A DNA stretch of 64,000 bases. Origin: Lacipirellula parvula. GTDB taxonomy: Bacteria > Planctomycetota > Planctomycetia > Pirellulales > Lacipirellulaceae. This document shows positions 28,189 to 37,300 of the stretch, one piece after another. The stretch is taken from positions 2,834,501 through 2,898,500 of the forward strand of contig NZ_AP021861.1 in assembly GCF_009177095.1 (NCBI RefSeq), read 5' to 3'. Positions within the stretch are counted from its first letter, which is position 1; the number at the start of each line of letters is the position of its first letter. A model generated the notes under the pieces. The model did not search any database. It saw only the letters and a program-made list of their open reading frames with translations, and was not told where the DNA came from. The position numbers and the translations under genes were made by a program.

Positions 28189-28887
28189 ATGCGCGCCACC
28201 GTTCAAATCTCGCTTGATGTACTCTCGATTGACGAAGCTCTCGCGACCGCCGAGATGGCGATCCGCGCGGGCGTCGATTGGCTGGAAGCAGGCACCCCGC
28301 TGATCATCGCCGAAGGCATGCACGGCGTGCGAGCGCTGCGATCTGCGTTCCCGGACGTGCCGATCGTCGCTGATCTCAAGACGATGGATGGGGGGTACCT
28401 CGAAGCCGAGGTGATGGCCAAGGCAGGGGCGACCCACGTTGTCGTCATGGCTCGCGCGCACGAAGAGACGATCCACATGGTGGTGAAGGCTGGCCGTGAC
28501 CTGGGCATCAAAGTGATGGGCGACAATCTCGGCTGCGAGGATATGGTCGCCGGAGCGCGCCGTCTGGAAGACCTCGGCTGCGACTACGTCATCCATCACA
28601 TCGGCTACGACGAACGCCGCGGCATTGCCGCGCGCGGCCTGCCGATGCCGAGCCCGCTCGACCAACTCCGCGAAGTCGTCGCCGCCTGCAGCGTGCCGGT
28701 GCAGGCAGTAGGAGGGCTGACGCTGGAGCAAGCGGTGCGGACTCCCGAGTATGGCGCGCCCCTGGTGGTGCTCGGCGCCCCGCTGACGATCGACGCCGAT
28801 GCGTTCAAAACGGCTAGCGGCGATCTCGAATCATCGCTGCGACTTATCTGCGAAAAAGTGCACGCCTACGGCGATGTTGCCAAGTAG
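28189..28887 (+). CDS. 3-hexulose-6-phosphate synthase / 3-keto-L-gulonate-6-P decarboxylase-like enzyme
   Basis: This 232-residue TIM-barrel enzyme belongs to the OMP-decarboxylase suprafamily. The conserved acids fall exactly where they do in UlaD-type enzymes: Asp10 (SLDV), Glu33 (WLEAGTP) and the Asp62-x-Lys64-x-x-Asp67 triad (ADLKTMDGG). A phosphate-binding loop is at QAVGGLTLEQA and LVVLGAPLT. It either decarboxylates 3-keto-L-gulonate-6-phosphate or condenses formaldehyde with ribulose-5-phosphate; sequence alone does not decide. The neighbours (dehydrogenase, SDR, epimerase-like barrel, sugar kinase) favour sugar-acid breakdown. The ATG at 28189 directly follows a GTG at 28186 in the same frame. 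Confidence 0.88.
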   Translation: MRATVQISLDVLSIDEALATAEMAIRAGVDWLEAGTPLIIAEGMHGVRALRSAFPDVPIVADLKTMDGGYLEAEVMAKAGATHVVVMARAHEETIHMVVKAGRDLGIKVMGDNLGCEDMVAGARRLEDLGCDYVIHHIGYDERRGIAARGLPMPSPLDQLREVVAACSVPVQAVGGLTLEQAVRTPEYGAPLVVLGAPLTIDADAFKTASGDLESSLRLICEKVHAYGDVAK

Positions 28888-28907
28888 GCAGTAACCCAGG
28901 CTAGATC

Positions 28908-29933
28908 ATGCAAGATCTCGGACTCGTCAACTTCTCGCCCGAGCCCCATAGCGTCGAACTTCGCGACATCCCCCGCGCGACGATCGCCGACGATCAGGTG
29001 CTGCTCGAAGTGCAAGCCGTCGGCGTCTGCGGCAGCGACCTCCATATGTGGACCGCTCAGCAGAGCTGGCAAGTCAACTACCCGGTGGTCTTGGGCCACG
29101 AGTTCTGCGGTGTCATCCGCGAAGTCGGTCGCAATGTGAGCGGTTGGCAAGAAGGCGATCGGGTCGTCAGCGAGACGGCGGCGGTGATCGACCCGACGAG
29201 CCCGCTGAGTCGCCAAGGACTCTACAATCTCGACCCGAACCGTCGCGGTTACGGGGCGATGATCGACGGCGCCATGCGGAGCTTCGTGCCGGTGCCGGCG
29301 CGGATTCTGCACCGCATGCCCGACGGCATGGCCTTCGAGCAGGCGGCGCTCACCGAACCTTGCTGCGTGGCGTTCAACGCCGTGGTGAACAACGTGCGGA
29401 TCCGCCCTGGCGATCGCGTCGTGGTGCTTGGCCCGGGGCCGATTGGCATTTTGGCCGCGGCGATGGCTCGCCTCTGCGGAGCGAGCGTGGCGATCGTCGG
29501 CTTGGAGAACGATCGCACGCGCTTGGAAGTCGCCCGTGCGTATGGCTGCGAGCCAATTGTCGGTAACCCTGCGGCTTGGGCGCGAGAAGTTGACGGCCTC
29601 GGCGCCGACGGCGTCGTCGACGCGACCGGCGTTTCGGTCGCGCTGGCGACGGCGCTCGACGTCGTGCGTCCCGGCGGCTGGATCAGCAAAGTCGGCTGGG
29701 GCCCGCAGCCGGTCGGTTTTTCGCTCGATCCGCTCGTGCAAAAGAACGTGACGCTACAGGGGAGCTTCAGCCACAACTGGCCGGTTTGGGAGCGCGTGAT
29801 CCACCTCATCGCCAGCGGCACGCTCGACGTGCGGCCCATCACCGGCGGCGTCTGGAAGCTCGCCGATTGGCACGAAGCGTTCGAAATGATGCACTCGGGG
29901 CGGATCGTCAAGGCGGTGCTGACGCCGCAGTAG
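28908..29933 (+). CDS. Medium-chain (MDR) zinc-type dehydrogenase without structural-zinc cysteines
   Basis: This 341-residue alcohol/polyol dehydrogenase of the threonine/sorbitol dehydrogenase type begins 20 bases after the upstream gene. Catalytic zinc ligands are present: Cys in VCGSDLHMW, His-Glu in LGHEFCG and Glu in LTEPCC. The NAD(P) fold is marked by VVVLGPGPIGILAAAMA. The loop that normally carries four structural-zinc cysteines (here SETAAVIDPTSPLSRQGL) has none, as in MDR enzymes that lost that site. It probably oxidises a secondary hydroxyl of a polyol or sugar acid in this pathway; the substrate is inferred only from neighbours. Confidence 0.9.
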   Translation: MQDLGLVNFSPEPHSVELRDIPRATIADDQVLLEVQAVGVCGSDLHMWTAQQSWQVNYPVVLGHEFCGVIREVGRNVSGWQEGDRVVSETAAVIDPTSPLSRQGLYNLDPNRRGYGAMIDGAMRSFVPVPARILHRMPDGMAFEQAALTEPCCVAFNAVVNNVRIRPGDRVVVLGPGPIGILAAAMARLCGASVAIVGLENDRTRLEVARAYGCEPIVGNPAAWAREVDGLGADGVVDATGVSVALATALDVVRPGGWISKVGWGPQPVGFSLDPLVQKNVTLQGSFSHNWPVWERVIHLIASGTLDVRPITGGVWKLADWHEAFEMMHSGRIVKAVLTPQ

Positions 29934-30027
29934 CGGTCAGCTGTCAGCGTTCGGCGAGCAGCTAAGTGCGGGAACCGAACACGCTAGCTCCCCACCTACT
30001 CACTTAAACACCTACTCACCTCCTCTC

Positions 30028-30804
30028 ATGCGACTCCAAAACAAATCCATCATCGTCACCGGCAGCACGACCGGCATCGGCGAAGCGATTGCACGGCGGG
30101 CGATTGCCGAGGGAGCTCGGGTACTCATTCATGGTCGTGATGAGGAACGAGGCCGAGCGCTCGTCACGAAACTCGGCGACCGCGCCACGCTCGCCATCGC
30201 CGATTTAGCTGATCCCGCCGCAGCGCCGCAGCTCATCGATGCCGCCATCGAGGCTTATGGGCAGTTAGACGCCATCGTCAACAACGCCGCGTGGGTTGTT
30301 CGCAGCGAACTAAAAAACACCGACGCCGCGATGTTCGACAAGGTGATGGCGATCAACGTCCGCGCCCCGATGCTGCTCGTGCAGGCGGCGTACCCGCACC
30401 TGAAAAAGTCGCGTGGCGCTGTGCTCAACATCGGGTCGATCAATGCCTACACGGGCGAAGGGAACTTGCTCGCGTACAGCGTCTCGAAGGGGGCGCTGAT
30501 GACCCTCTCCCGCAACCTGGCCGACTACCTCTGCTACGACCACATCCGCGTGAACCACTTCAACGTCGGCTGGGTGCTCACCCCCAACGAATACGAAACG
30601 AAGATCAAAGACGGTTTGCCCGAGAATTGGCCGAACGAGGTCGAGCCGCAGTTCGCGCCGTCGGGACGGATCTTGAAGCCCGAGGAAATCGCCGCCGCGT
30701 CGGTCTACTGGCTGAGCGACGAGAGTCGCCCCATTAGCGGCAGCGTCGTCGAGTTGGAGCAGTATCCGATCATCGGCCGCAACCCGACGAAGCGAGGCGA
30801 TTGA
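30028..30804 (+). CDS. Short-chain dehydrogenase/reductase
   Basis: This 258-residue classical SDR has the cofactor motif TGSTTGIGEA at about 11-20, a charged GRDEERGR stretch after strand beta-2 that hints at NADP, and NNAAW near 89. The catalytic Ser is in NIGSIN and Tyr-x-x-x-Lys in AYSVSKGAL. It probably oxidises or reduces a keto or hydroxy group of the sugar intermediate handled by this operon. Its stop codon overlaps the next gene start (TGATG), so the two are coupled. A 94-base gap with no recognisable element separates it from the MDR gene. Confidence 0.92.
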   Translation: MRLQNKSIIVTGSTTGIGEAIARRAIAEGARVLIHGRDEERGRALVTKLGDRATLAIADLADPAAAPQLIDAAIEAYGQLDAIVNNAAWVVRSELKNTDAAMFDKVMAINVRAPMLLVQAAYPHLKKSRGAVLNIGSINAYTGEGNLLAYSVSKGALMTLSRNLADYLCYDHIRVNHFNVGWVLTPNEYETKIKDGLPENWPNEVEPQFAPSGRILKPEEIAAASVYWLSDESRPISGSVVELEQYPIIGRNPTKRGD

Positions 30805-31694
30805 TGCCCCAACTCGCTGCATTTCCAAAAGCGTTCATGGACGAACTCTGTTTGTCTGGCGCCATGACGATCCGCCAATGGATTGAATTGGCGGCAACGC
30901 TCGAAGTCCCCGGCCTCGAGTTCTACAGCGGATTTCTCGAGTTGCGCGAGCGCGCGGCCTGGGTCGAGTCGCGCCGCATTGCCGCTGACTTGGGGATGAC
31001 GATTCCCATGCTCTGCTGCTCGCCCGATTTTACGCACCCCGACGCGGCTTTTCGCCAGCGGCAGATCGAACAGCAACGCGGCTGGATCGAGATGTGCGCG
31101 GAACTCGGCGGCGGGTACTGCCGCGTGCTGAGCGGCCAGCGCCGGCCCGAAGTCAGCCGTGCGGACGGCTTGCGTTACGCCGCCGACTGCATCAAGGCGT
31201 GCCTCCCCGCAGCGGCGGAGCGGGGCGTGACGCTGATCATCGAGAACCACTACAAGGACAACTACTGGGAGTTCCCGGAGTTTGCCCAGCGGATGGACGA
31301 CTTCTGCGACTTGGTGGCGATGATCGACTCGCCCCACTTCGGCGTGAACTACGACCCCAGCAACGCCCTGCTGGCGGGCGACGACCCGCTCGAACTGCTG
31401 CGCCGAGTGAAGCATCGCGTCGTCACGATGCACGCGAGCGATCGCTATCTGGCCGAGGGAACGCTCGCCGATCTGCAGCGCGAGGAGGGCTCGGTCGGCT
31501 ACGCCAAACGCCTGCGGCATGGCGTCATCGGCCGGGGCATGATCGACTACGACGGCGTCTTCAGTGAACTGAGCGGCGTCGGCTTCGATGGATGGATTAG
31601 CATCGAAGACGGCGTCGACGGCATGGAGCAGCTTCACGAGAGTGTGGCATTCCTTCGCAGAAAGATTGCACAACATTGGGGAGCGGACCGCTGA
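30804..31694 (+). CDS. Sugar phosphate isomerase/epimerase (xylose isomerase-like TIM barrel)
   Basis: This 296-residue AP-endonuclease-2/xylose-isomerase-like barrel carries expected metal-binding carboxylates and histidines: LEFYSG near 35, LIIENHYKDN near 145, HFGVNYDPSN near 180, VVTMHASDRY near 205 and ISIEDGVDGM near 265. UlaE-type L-xylulose-5-phosphate 3-epimerases share this fold and work directly after the KGPDC step, so that role is possible here. The ATG overlaps the upstream SDR stop by one base. The function remains inferred from fold and neighbours. Confidence 0.85.
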   Translation: MPQLAAFPKAFMDELCLSGAMTIRQWIELAATLEVPGLEFYSGFLELRERAAWVESRRIAADLGMTIPMLCCSPDFTHPDAAFRQRQIEQQRGWIEMCAELGGGYCRVLSGQRRPEVSRADGLRYAADCIKACLPAAAERGVTLIIENHYKDNYWEFPEFAQRMDDFCDLVAMIDSPHFGVNYDPSNALLAGDDPLELLRRVKHRVVTMHASDRYLAEGTLADLQREEGSVGYAKRLRHGVIGRGMIDYDGVFSELSGVGFDGWISIEDGVDGMEQLHESVAFLRRKIAQHWGADR

Positions 31695-31718
31695 GCCCCA
31701 CGCTCAAGTAGCCCCTAG

Positions 31719-31739
31719 CCGGAGGGCCACGCCTTCCGG
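31719..31739. repeat. Hairpin repeat, CCGGA-GGC-CAC type
   Basis: A 9-bp stem with one G.U pair and loop CAC (CCGGAGGGC / GCCTTCCGG) follows TAGCC. A close relative with a fully paired stem lies at 37775-37795, so this is a dispersed family. Here it sits between the epimerase and kinase genes of one operon. Confidence 0.7.
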
Positions 31740-31776
31740 GTGGCGTTGCGACTGAATTTCCACACAATGGGCGGGC

Positions 31777-32730
31777 ATGACGAACTCTTCTCCACGCACG
31801 CCTCCCCTGATTCTCGGTTTTGGCGAGGCCCTGTTCGACGTCGTCGACGGCGTCGCGATCCTCGGTGGCGCCCCGTGCAATTTTGCCGTCCATGCGCAGC
31901 AGTTGTTGGCAGCCGACGGCGGCGACAGTTCCGCAGGCCGTGCGATGCCGGTCAGCCGGGTCGGCAACGACGCACTGGGGCAACGGCTGCGCGGCGAAGT
32001 CGCGGAGCGAGGCGTTGCGGTCGATCAGCTTCAGGTTGATTCCGCGCTGCCGACGGGGACGGTCGAGGTCGAACTCAACTCCGAGGGGCACCCCGCCTAC
32101 GACATCCGCCAAGGCGTCGCTTGGGACAACATCGAGCTGACGCCCGCGCTCGCTGAACTCGGTTCCCGCGCTGCTGCCATCTGCTACGGAACGCTCGTGC
32201 AACGGACCGCCGCGAGTCGGACGGCACTCCGACAATTGCTCGAAGTCACGCCGCAGGCGCTCCGCGTCTGCGATCTCAATCTGCGGGCGCCCCACTACAC
32301 GCCGGAAACGATCGAAACGTCAGTTCGTCTGGCGACGGTGCTCAAACTGAACGGCGACGAGCTCGTGATCGTGGCTGAAGTGCTCGGGCTCAACGTCGCG
32401 AGCGGGGCCTCGAGCGACTTGCCGGCCCTCATCGAAGCCGTCGCCGCACGGTTCCCGCACCTGACGACGATCGCAGTGACCGAAGGAGCCGCCGGCGCGC
32501 GATTGTGGCAACAAGGCCGCCACGAAACTGCCGCTCCGCCGCGCTGCGCAGTCGTCGCGGGGGCCGATTCCATCGGCGCCGGCGATTCGTGGTGCGCGGC
32601 GCTGGTCATCGGGTTGCTGCGCGGTTTGCCGCCGCTCGCCATTCTCAACTGGGCGAACCGCGTCGCGTCGTTTGTCGCCTCGCAGCGGGGCGCCACTCCC
32701 GTGCTGCCGCGTGAATTGCGTACGCCCTAA
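31777..32730 (+). CDS. PfkB-family carbohydrate kinase
   Basis: This 317-residue ribokinase-fold sugar kinase has the N-terminal PfkB signature GGAPCNFAVHAQQL and substrate-contact loop SRVGNDALGQ. The C-terminal signature is ADSIGAGDSWCAALVIGLL, with the catalytic Asp in GAGDS. CDLNLRAPHYTPETI resembles fructokinases of this family. It closes the sugar operon and could phosphorylate the keto-sugar or keto-acid before the decarboxylase step. It is 82 bases after the epimerase gene, separated by a hairpin repeat. Confidence 0.9.
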   Translation: MTNSSPRTPPLILGFGEALFDVVDGVAILGGAPCNFAVHAQQLLAADGGDSSAGRAMPVSRVGNDALGQRLRGEVAERGVAVDQLQVDSALPTGTVEVELNSEGHPAYDIRQGVAWDNIELTPALAELGSRAAAICYGTLVQRTAASRTALRQLLEVTPQALRVCDLNLRAPHYTPETIETSVRLATVLKLNGDELVIVAEVLGLNVASGASSDLPALIEAVAARFPHLTTIAVTEGAAGARLWQQGRHETAAPPRCAVVAGADSIGAGDSWCAALVIGLLRGLPPLAILNWANRVASFVASQRGATPVLPRELRTP

Positions 32731-32906
32731 CTGCGTATTGGGGCCACGAGCCTATGCGTCGTAACGGTTGCGCCGATCGCAGCGCTTGCGCCCATCGCGT
32801 CATCTAGGCATTCTTGTGAAGAGGTTCCCGTGGGGCGCCTTGCGCGGGTTATATTTTTGCCGACCCGCGATGTTTACAAAACTCCCCATCGGTTAGCGCA
32901 CGAGCC

Positions 32907-34220
32907 ATGACTGCTCGCATTTTTACGTTCGTTTTGCTGACGCTGGTCTTGGCCGGATGTCGCGAAAAAGCAACGCCCCCGTCGGCGGCGCCCCCGGTCG
33001 TCCGGACCGAAACGCCGTTCAGTCGCGAGGTGGGCGACTATGTCTACTTCACCGGCCGTTTGGAAGCGGTCGAGTCGGTGGAAGTCCGTTCGCGCGTCAC
33101 CGGTTACTTGGTGAACATCGACTTCCAGTCGGGAAAGCCGGTGAAAGCGGGCGACCGGTTGTTCAAGATCGATCCGCGACCCTATCAGGCGCAGCTTGAC
33201 GAAGCGAACGGCCAGGTGGCGCTAGCCAAGGCGAAGCTGCAACTCGCAGTGGCTGACAACGCTCGCGCGAAAGAAGTCGCCAAGACGCCTGGCGCCATCA
33301 GCCAACAAGACGTCGACAAATACCAGGCGGCGGAAGAAGCCGCGGCCGCCCAAGTGACTGCCGCTGAAGCCGCATCCGAAGTGGCTGCCCTCAATCTCAG
33401 CTTCACCGACGTCGTGTCGGCCGTCGACGGCATCGTCAGCCGCAACCTGCTAACGATCGGCAACCTCGTCACGCAAGACCAGACGCTGCTGACCACCGTC
33501 GTTTCGCAAGACCCGATCTACGCCTACTTCGATGTCGACGAACTTACCCTATTGCGGGCCGAGCGGCTGATCCAGCAGAAGAAGATCCAATCGACTTCCC
33601 AAGGCGCTGTGCTGCCGGTGGAATTCGGCCTCGCGAACGAAGGGAACGACTTCCCCCACGCGGGTACGGTCGACTTCATTAACAACCAGATCGATCCCTC
33701 GACGGGAACCCTGGAACTACGCGGCATTTTTGCGAACCCGCTGCTCACGGCGGTCGGCCCGCGGATGTTCAAGCCGGGCGAGTTCGTGCGAATTCGCCTG
33801 CCGCTAGGACCGAAGTACGACGCGTTGATCGTCTCGCAAGCCGCGATCGGCAGCGATCAGGGCAAGAAGTACCTGCTCACGGTGAACAAAGAAAACGTCG
33901 TCGAGTACTCGCCAGTGACGCTCGGGCCGCAGCAGCCGAACGGTTTGGTGGTAGTTAACCCGGTGAACATCCAACGAACTCCGGCCGGCGTGCGGTTCGC
34001 GCTCGAAGGCGAACCAAGCGAACCCAGCATCACCGCCGACAGTGTGATCATCGCCGAGGGGCTGCAACGGGTCCGCCCCGGTGCGAAGGTAACGCCGAAG
34101 CCGATGGAGCGAGACACGCTCCTAACGCTCCCTGCCGAAAAGCCCGCGGAGACGTCCGCTGCGAAGCCTGAAGCGAAGGCCGCGGCGCCGCCAGCGACGA
34201 AGCCCGCCGCCGCGAAATAA
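32907..34220 (+). CDS. RND efflux periplasmic adaptor (AcrA/MexA family lipoprotein)
   Basis: This 437-residue membrane fusion protein links an inner-membrane RND pump to an outer-membrane channel. A lipoprotein signal ends LVLAGC at Cys18. The first lipoyl half is at about 55-95 (VEVRSRVTGYLVNI and KAGDRLFKIDPRPY). An alpha-hairpin of 95-175 is rich in Ala/Gln. The second lipoyl half (VVSAVDGIVSRNLLTIGNLV) and beta-barrel follow. The C-terminus is a 40-residue Lys/Ala/Pro tail. It is followed by the permease after 105 bases that contain a perfect palindrome. Confidence 0.95.
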   Translation: MTARIFTFVLLTLVLAGCREKATPPSAAPPVVRTETPFSREVGDYVYFTGRLEAVESVEVRSRVTGYLVNIDFQSGKPVKAGDRLFKIDPRPYQAQLDEANGQVALAKAKLQLAVADNARAKEVAKTPGAISQQDVDKYQAAEEAAAAQVTAAEAASEVAALNLSFTDVVSAVDGIVSRNLLTIGNLVTQDQTLLTTVVSQDPIYAYFDVDELTLLRAERLIQQKKIQSTSQGAVLPVEFGLANEGNDFPHAGTVDFINNQIDPSTGTLELRGIFANPLLTAVGPRMFKPGEFVRIRLPLGPKYDALIVSQAAIGSDQGKKYLLTVNKENVVEYSPVTLGPQQPNGLVVVNPVNIQRTPAGVRFALEGEPSEPSITADSVIIAEGLQRVRPGAKVTPKPMERDTLLTLPAEKPAETSAAKPEAKAAAPPATKPAAAK

Positions 34221-34221
34221 C

Positions 34222-34243
34222 CTGAGGCAAGCTTGCCTCAGGC
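34222..34243. repeat. Perfect 22-base palindrome between adaptor and permease genes
   Basis: CCTGAGGCAAG and its exact complement lie two bases after the adaptor stop and are followed by CTAG. It could slow exonucleases or attenuate read-through into the permease gene. It has no T-run. Confidence 0.8.
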
Positions 34244-34325
34244 TAGCAGTTCACAAGACTCGCAGATTGTTTTGACGCACCGCCAGTTCTAAGTCCGTTC
34301 TCCCCACCCTCGCGACCTGTTTGCC

Positions 34326-37300
34326 ATGTTAGCCCGATTCTTCATCGAGCGGCCGATCTTCGCCTGGGTGCTGTCGATCGTCATTTTATTGGCGGGCGGC
34401 GTTTCGGTGGTTACGCTGCCGGTGGCGCAGTACCCCGACATCACGCCGCCGACGGTGCAGGTGACGGCGTCGTACCCTGGCGCCAGCGCGCAAGTCGTGT
34501 GCGACGCGGTCGCCGCTCCGATCGAAGAGCAGGTCAACGGCGTCGAAGGCCTGCTCTACATGTCGTCGCAATGCACCAACGACGGCGCGTACAACTTGAC
34601 GCTCACGTTCGAGCTTGGCACCGACCTCGACATGGCGACGGTGCTCGTGCAGAACCGCGTGTCGTGGGCGATGGCGCAACTGCCGGTGCAGGTGCAGATG
34701 CAAGGCATCAACACGAAGAAGAAGTCGCCGAGCATTTTGCTCGCGATCAATCTGATTTCGCCCGGCGGCACCTACGACGACATCTACCTGAGCAACTACG
34801 CCACGATCCAGGTGAAAGACGAAATCTTCCGCCTCGACGGCGTCGGCGACATCACCTATCTCGGCGAGCGCGACTACAGCATGCGGGCGTGGCTTGATCC
34901 GCAGAAGCTCACCAGTCGCAACATCTCGGTGAACGAGGTCATTTCGGCAGTTCAAAACCAAAACATGCAGGTCGCAGCCGGCACGATCGGCCGGCAACCG
35001 GTGCCGGAAGGGCAGCAGTTTCAGCTGACGCTCACCACGCTCGGCCGGTTACAAGATCCCGATCAGTTTGGCGACATCATCATCAAGACGAGCCAAGGGA
35101 ACGACCAAACGGGTCGTCCCTCGACGCAGGTGGTACGGCTCCGCGACGTCGCGCGCGTGGAACTTGGCGCTCAGCAATACGATCAGATTTGCAAGCTCGA
35201 CGGCATGCCGTCGGTAGCGTTAGCCATTTTCCAGCAACCTGGCTCCAACGCGATGAAGGTCGCCAAGGAGATCAAGGAAAAGATGGAAGAGCTCAAAAAG
35301 AGCTTCCCCGCGGATCTTGACTACCGCATCGTCTACGACACGACGCCGTTCATTCAGGAGTCGGTCAACGAAGTGTTCAAAACGCTTCGCGACGCCGTGA
35401 TCCTCGTCGCCATCGTCGTGCTGTTCTTCCTGCAAGATTGGAAGGCGATGATTTTGCCGATGATCGACGTGCCGGTGTCGCTCGTCGGCGCCTTCGCCGT
35501 GCTCGCGGTGATGGGCTTTAGCTTGAATAACCTGACGCTGTTCGGGTTGGTGCTTGCGATCGGCATCGTCGTCGACGACGCGATCGTGGTGCTCGAGAAC
35601 GTCGAACGGCAAATGGCGACCGGTCTCGACGCCAAAACCGCCACGATCAAGGCGATGGACGAAATCACCGGTCCGATCGTGGCGATCACGCTCGTGCTGT
35701 CGTCGGTGTTCTTGCCGAGCGTGTTTATGCCGAGCATCACCGGTCAATTTTACCGCCAGTTCGCGCTCACGATCTCCGCGGCGATGGTGATCTCCGCGAT
35801 GAACGCGATGACGCTTACCCCGTCGCGGGCGGCGTCGGTCTTCAGCACCGAGCACGTCGACGAGCATGGCGAACCAATGCGCGAAGCGCTGCCGTGGTGG
35901 ATCTTCTGCCTGTTCGGCGGGCTGCTCACTTACTGGCTCGGCGCCAACTTCCTGGGCGGCGTGTTCGGCCACGACGCGCCCCCTGCCGATGGGCATGGCG
36001 AAGGCGGGCACGGCTGGGGGATGTCGATCGCATACTTCGCCGTTGGCTTCGTCCTCGGCGGCTACGTCGGCAAGATGATCATCCTGCCCGTGAACCGCGT
36101 CCTGGCGAAGTTCTTTGGCGCGTTCAATCGGTTGTTCGATCGCATCACCGACGGCTACAGCAGCATCGTCAAACGCTCGATCCGCGTGAGCCTGATGGTG
36201 CTGGCGATCTACGGCGGGTTGCTCTATCTGACGGCTCACGAACTTGTCGTGGCGCCGAAAGGTTTTATTCCTACGCAAGACCAAGGCTATCTACTGGTGA
36301 ACGTGCAACTGCCTGACTCGGCGTCTGTGCAGCGCACCGAAGCGGTGATGGATAAACTCGCGCAACTTGCGCTCGGCGATCCCGACGACCCAAACAAGCC
36401 CGGCATCCCCGGCGTGCAGCACATGATGTCGGTCGCCGGCCAGTCGGTGCTGCTCAGCGCCAACGCCAGCAACTTCGGCTCATGCTTCTGTATTTTGAAG
36501 CCGTTTGAAGAACGCCATTCGCACGACGAGTACGACGCGGTGGTCGCCGAGAAGTTGCGGGCGATCGTCGCTCAAGAAATCCCCGAAGCGCAAATCAACA
36601 TCTTCCGCGCTCCGCCGATTCAGGGCCTCGGCACGTCGGCCGGTTTCAAGATGCAGATCGAGCAGCGTGGCTACATCGACTTGCACCAACTGCAGAGCGA
36701 TGCCGACGAAATGGTGGCCGAAGCGGCCAAGAATCCTGATTTGCTCGGCGTCTCGACGATGTTCCGCGCCGAAACGCCGCAGATTTATCTCGACATCGAC
36801 CGCACCAAGTGCGAATCGCTCGGCGTGGCGATGAACGACGCATTCACCGCGCTGCAGGTTTACATGGGCGGTTACTACGTCAACTTGTTTAACGAGTTCG
36901 GCCGTACCTGGCAGGTGAACCTGCTCGCTGAGCCGAGCTTCCGCACGCAGGTCGACGATCTCAATCAGCTGTACGTCCGCAATCGCCTCGGCGACATGGT
37001 GCCGCTCGCGACGCTCATGCAAGAGCAAGACGTCGGCGGGCCCGTGATGGTGAACCGCTACAACATGTACGCCTCGGCGTCGATTCAGGGGCTTCCCGCT
37101 CAGGGGACCAGCTCCGGCACGGCGATGGAGATGATGGAAGAGCTCGCCGATAACCTCGGCCTCTCTTTCCAATGGACCGAAATTGCCTTCATGCAGCAGG
37201 AACCAGTTACCGTCGGTACGTTCGAAATCTCCGCCGGCCTCGTCGGCATCTTCGTCTTCGCGCTCGGAGCCATCCTGGTCTTCCTGGTGCTCGCGGCGAA

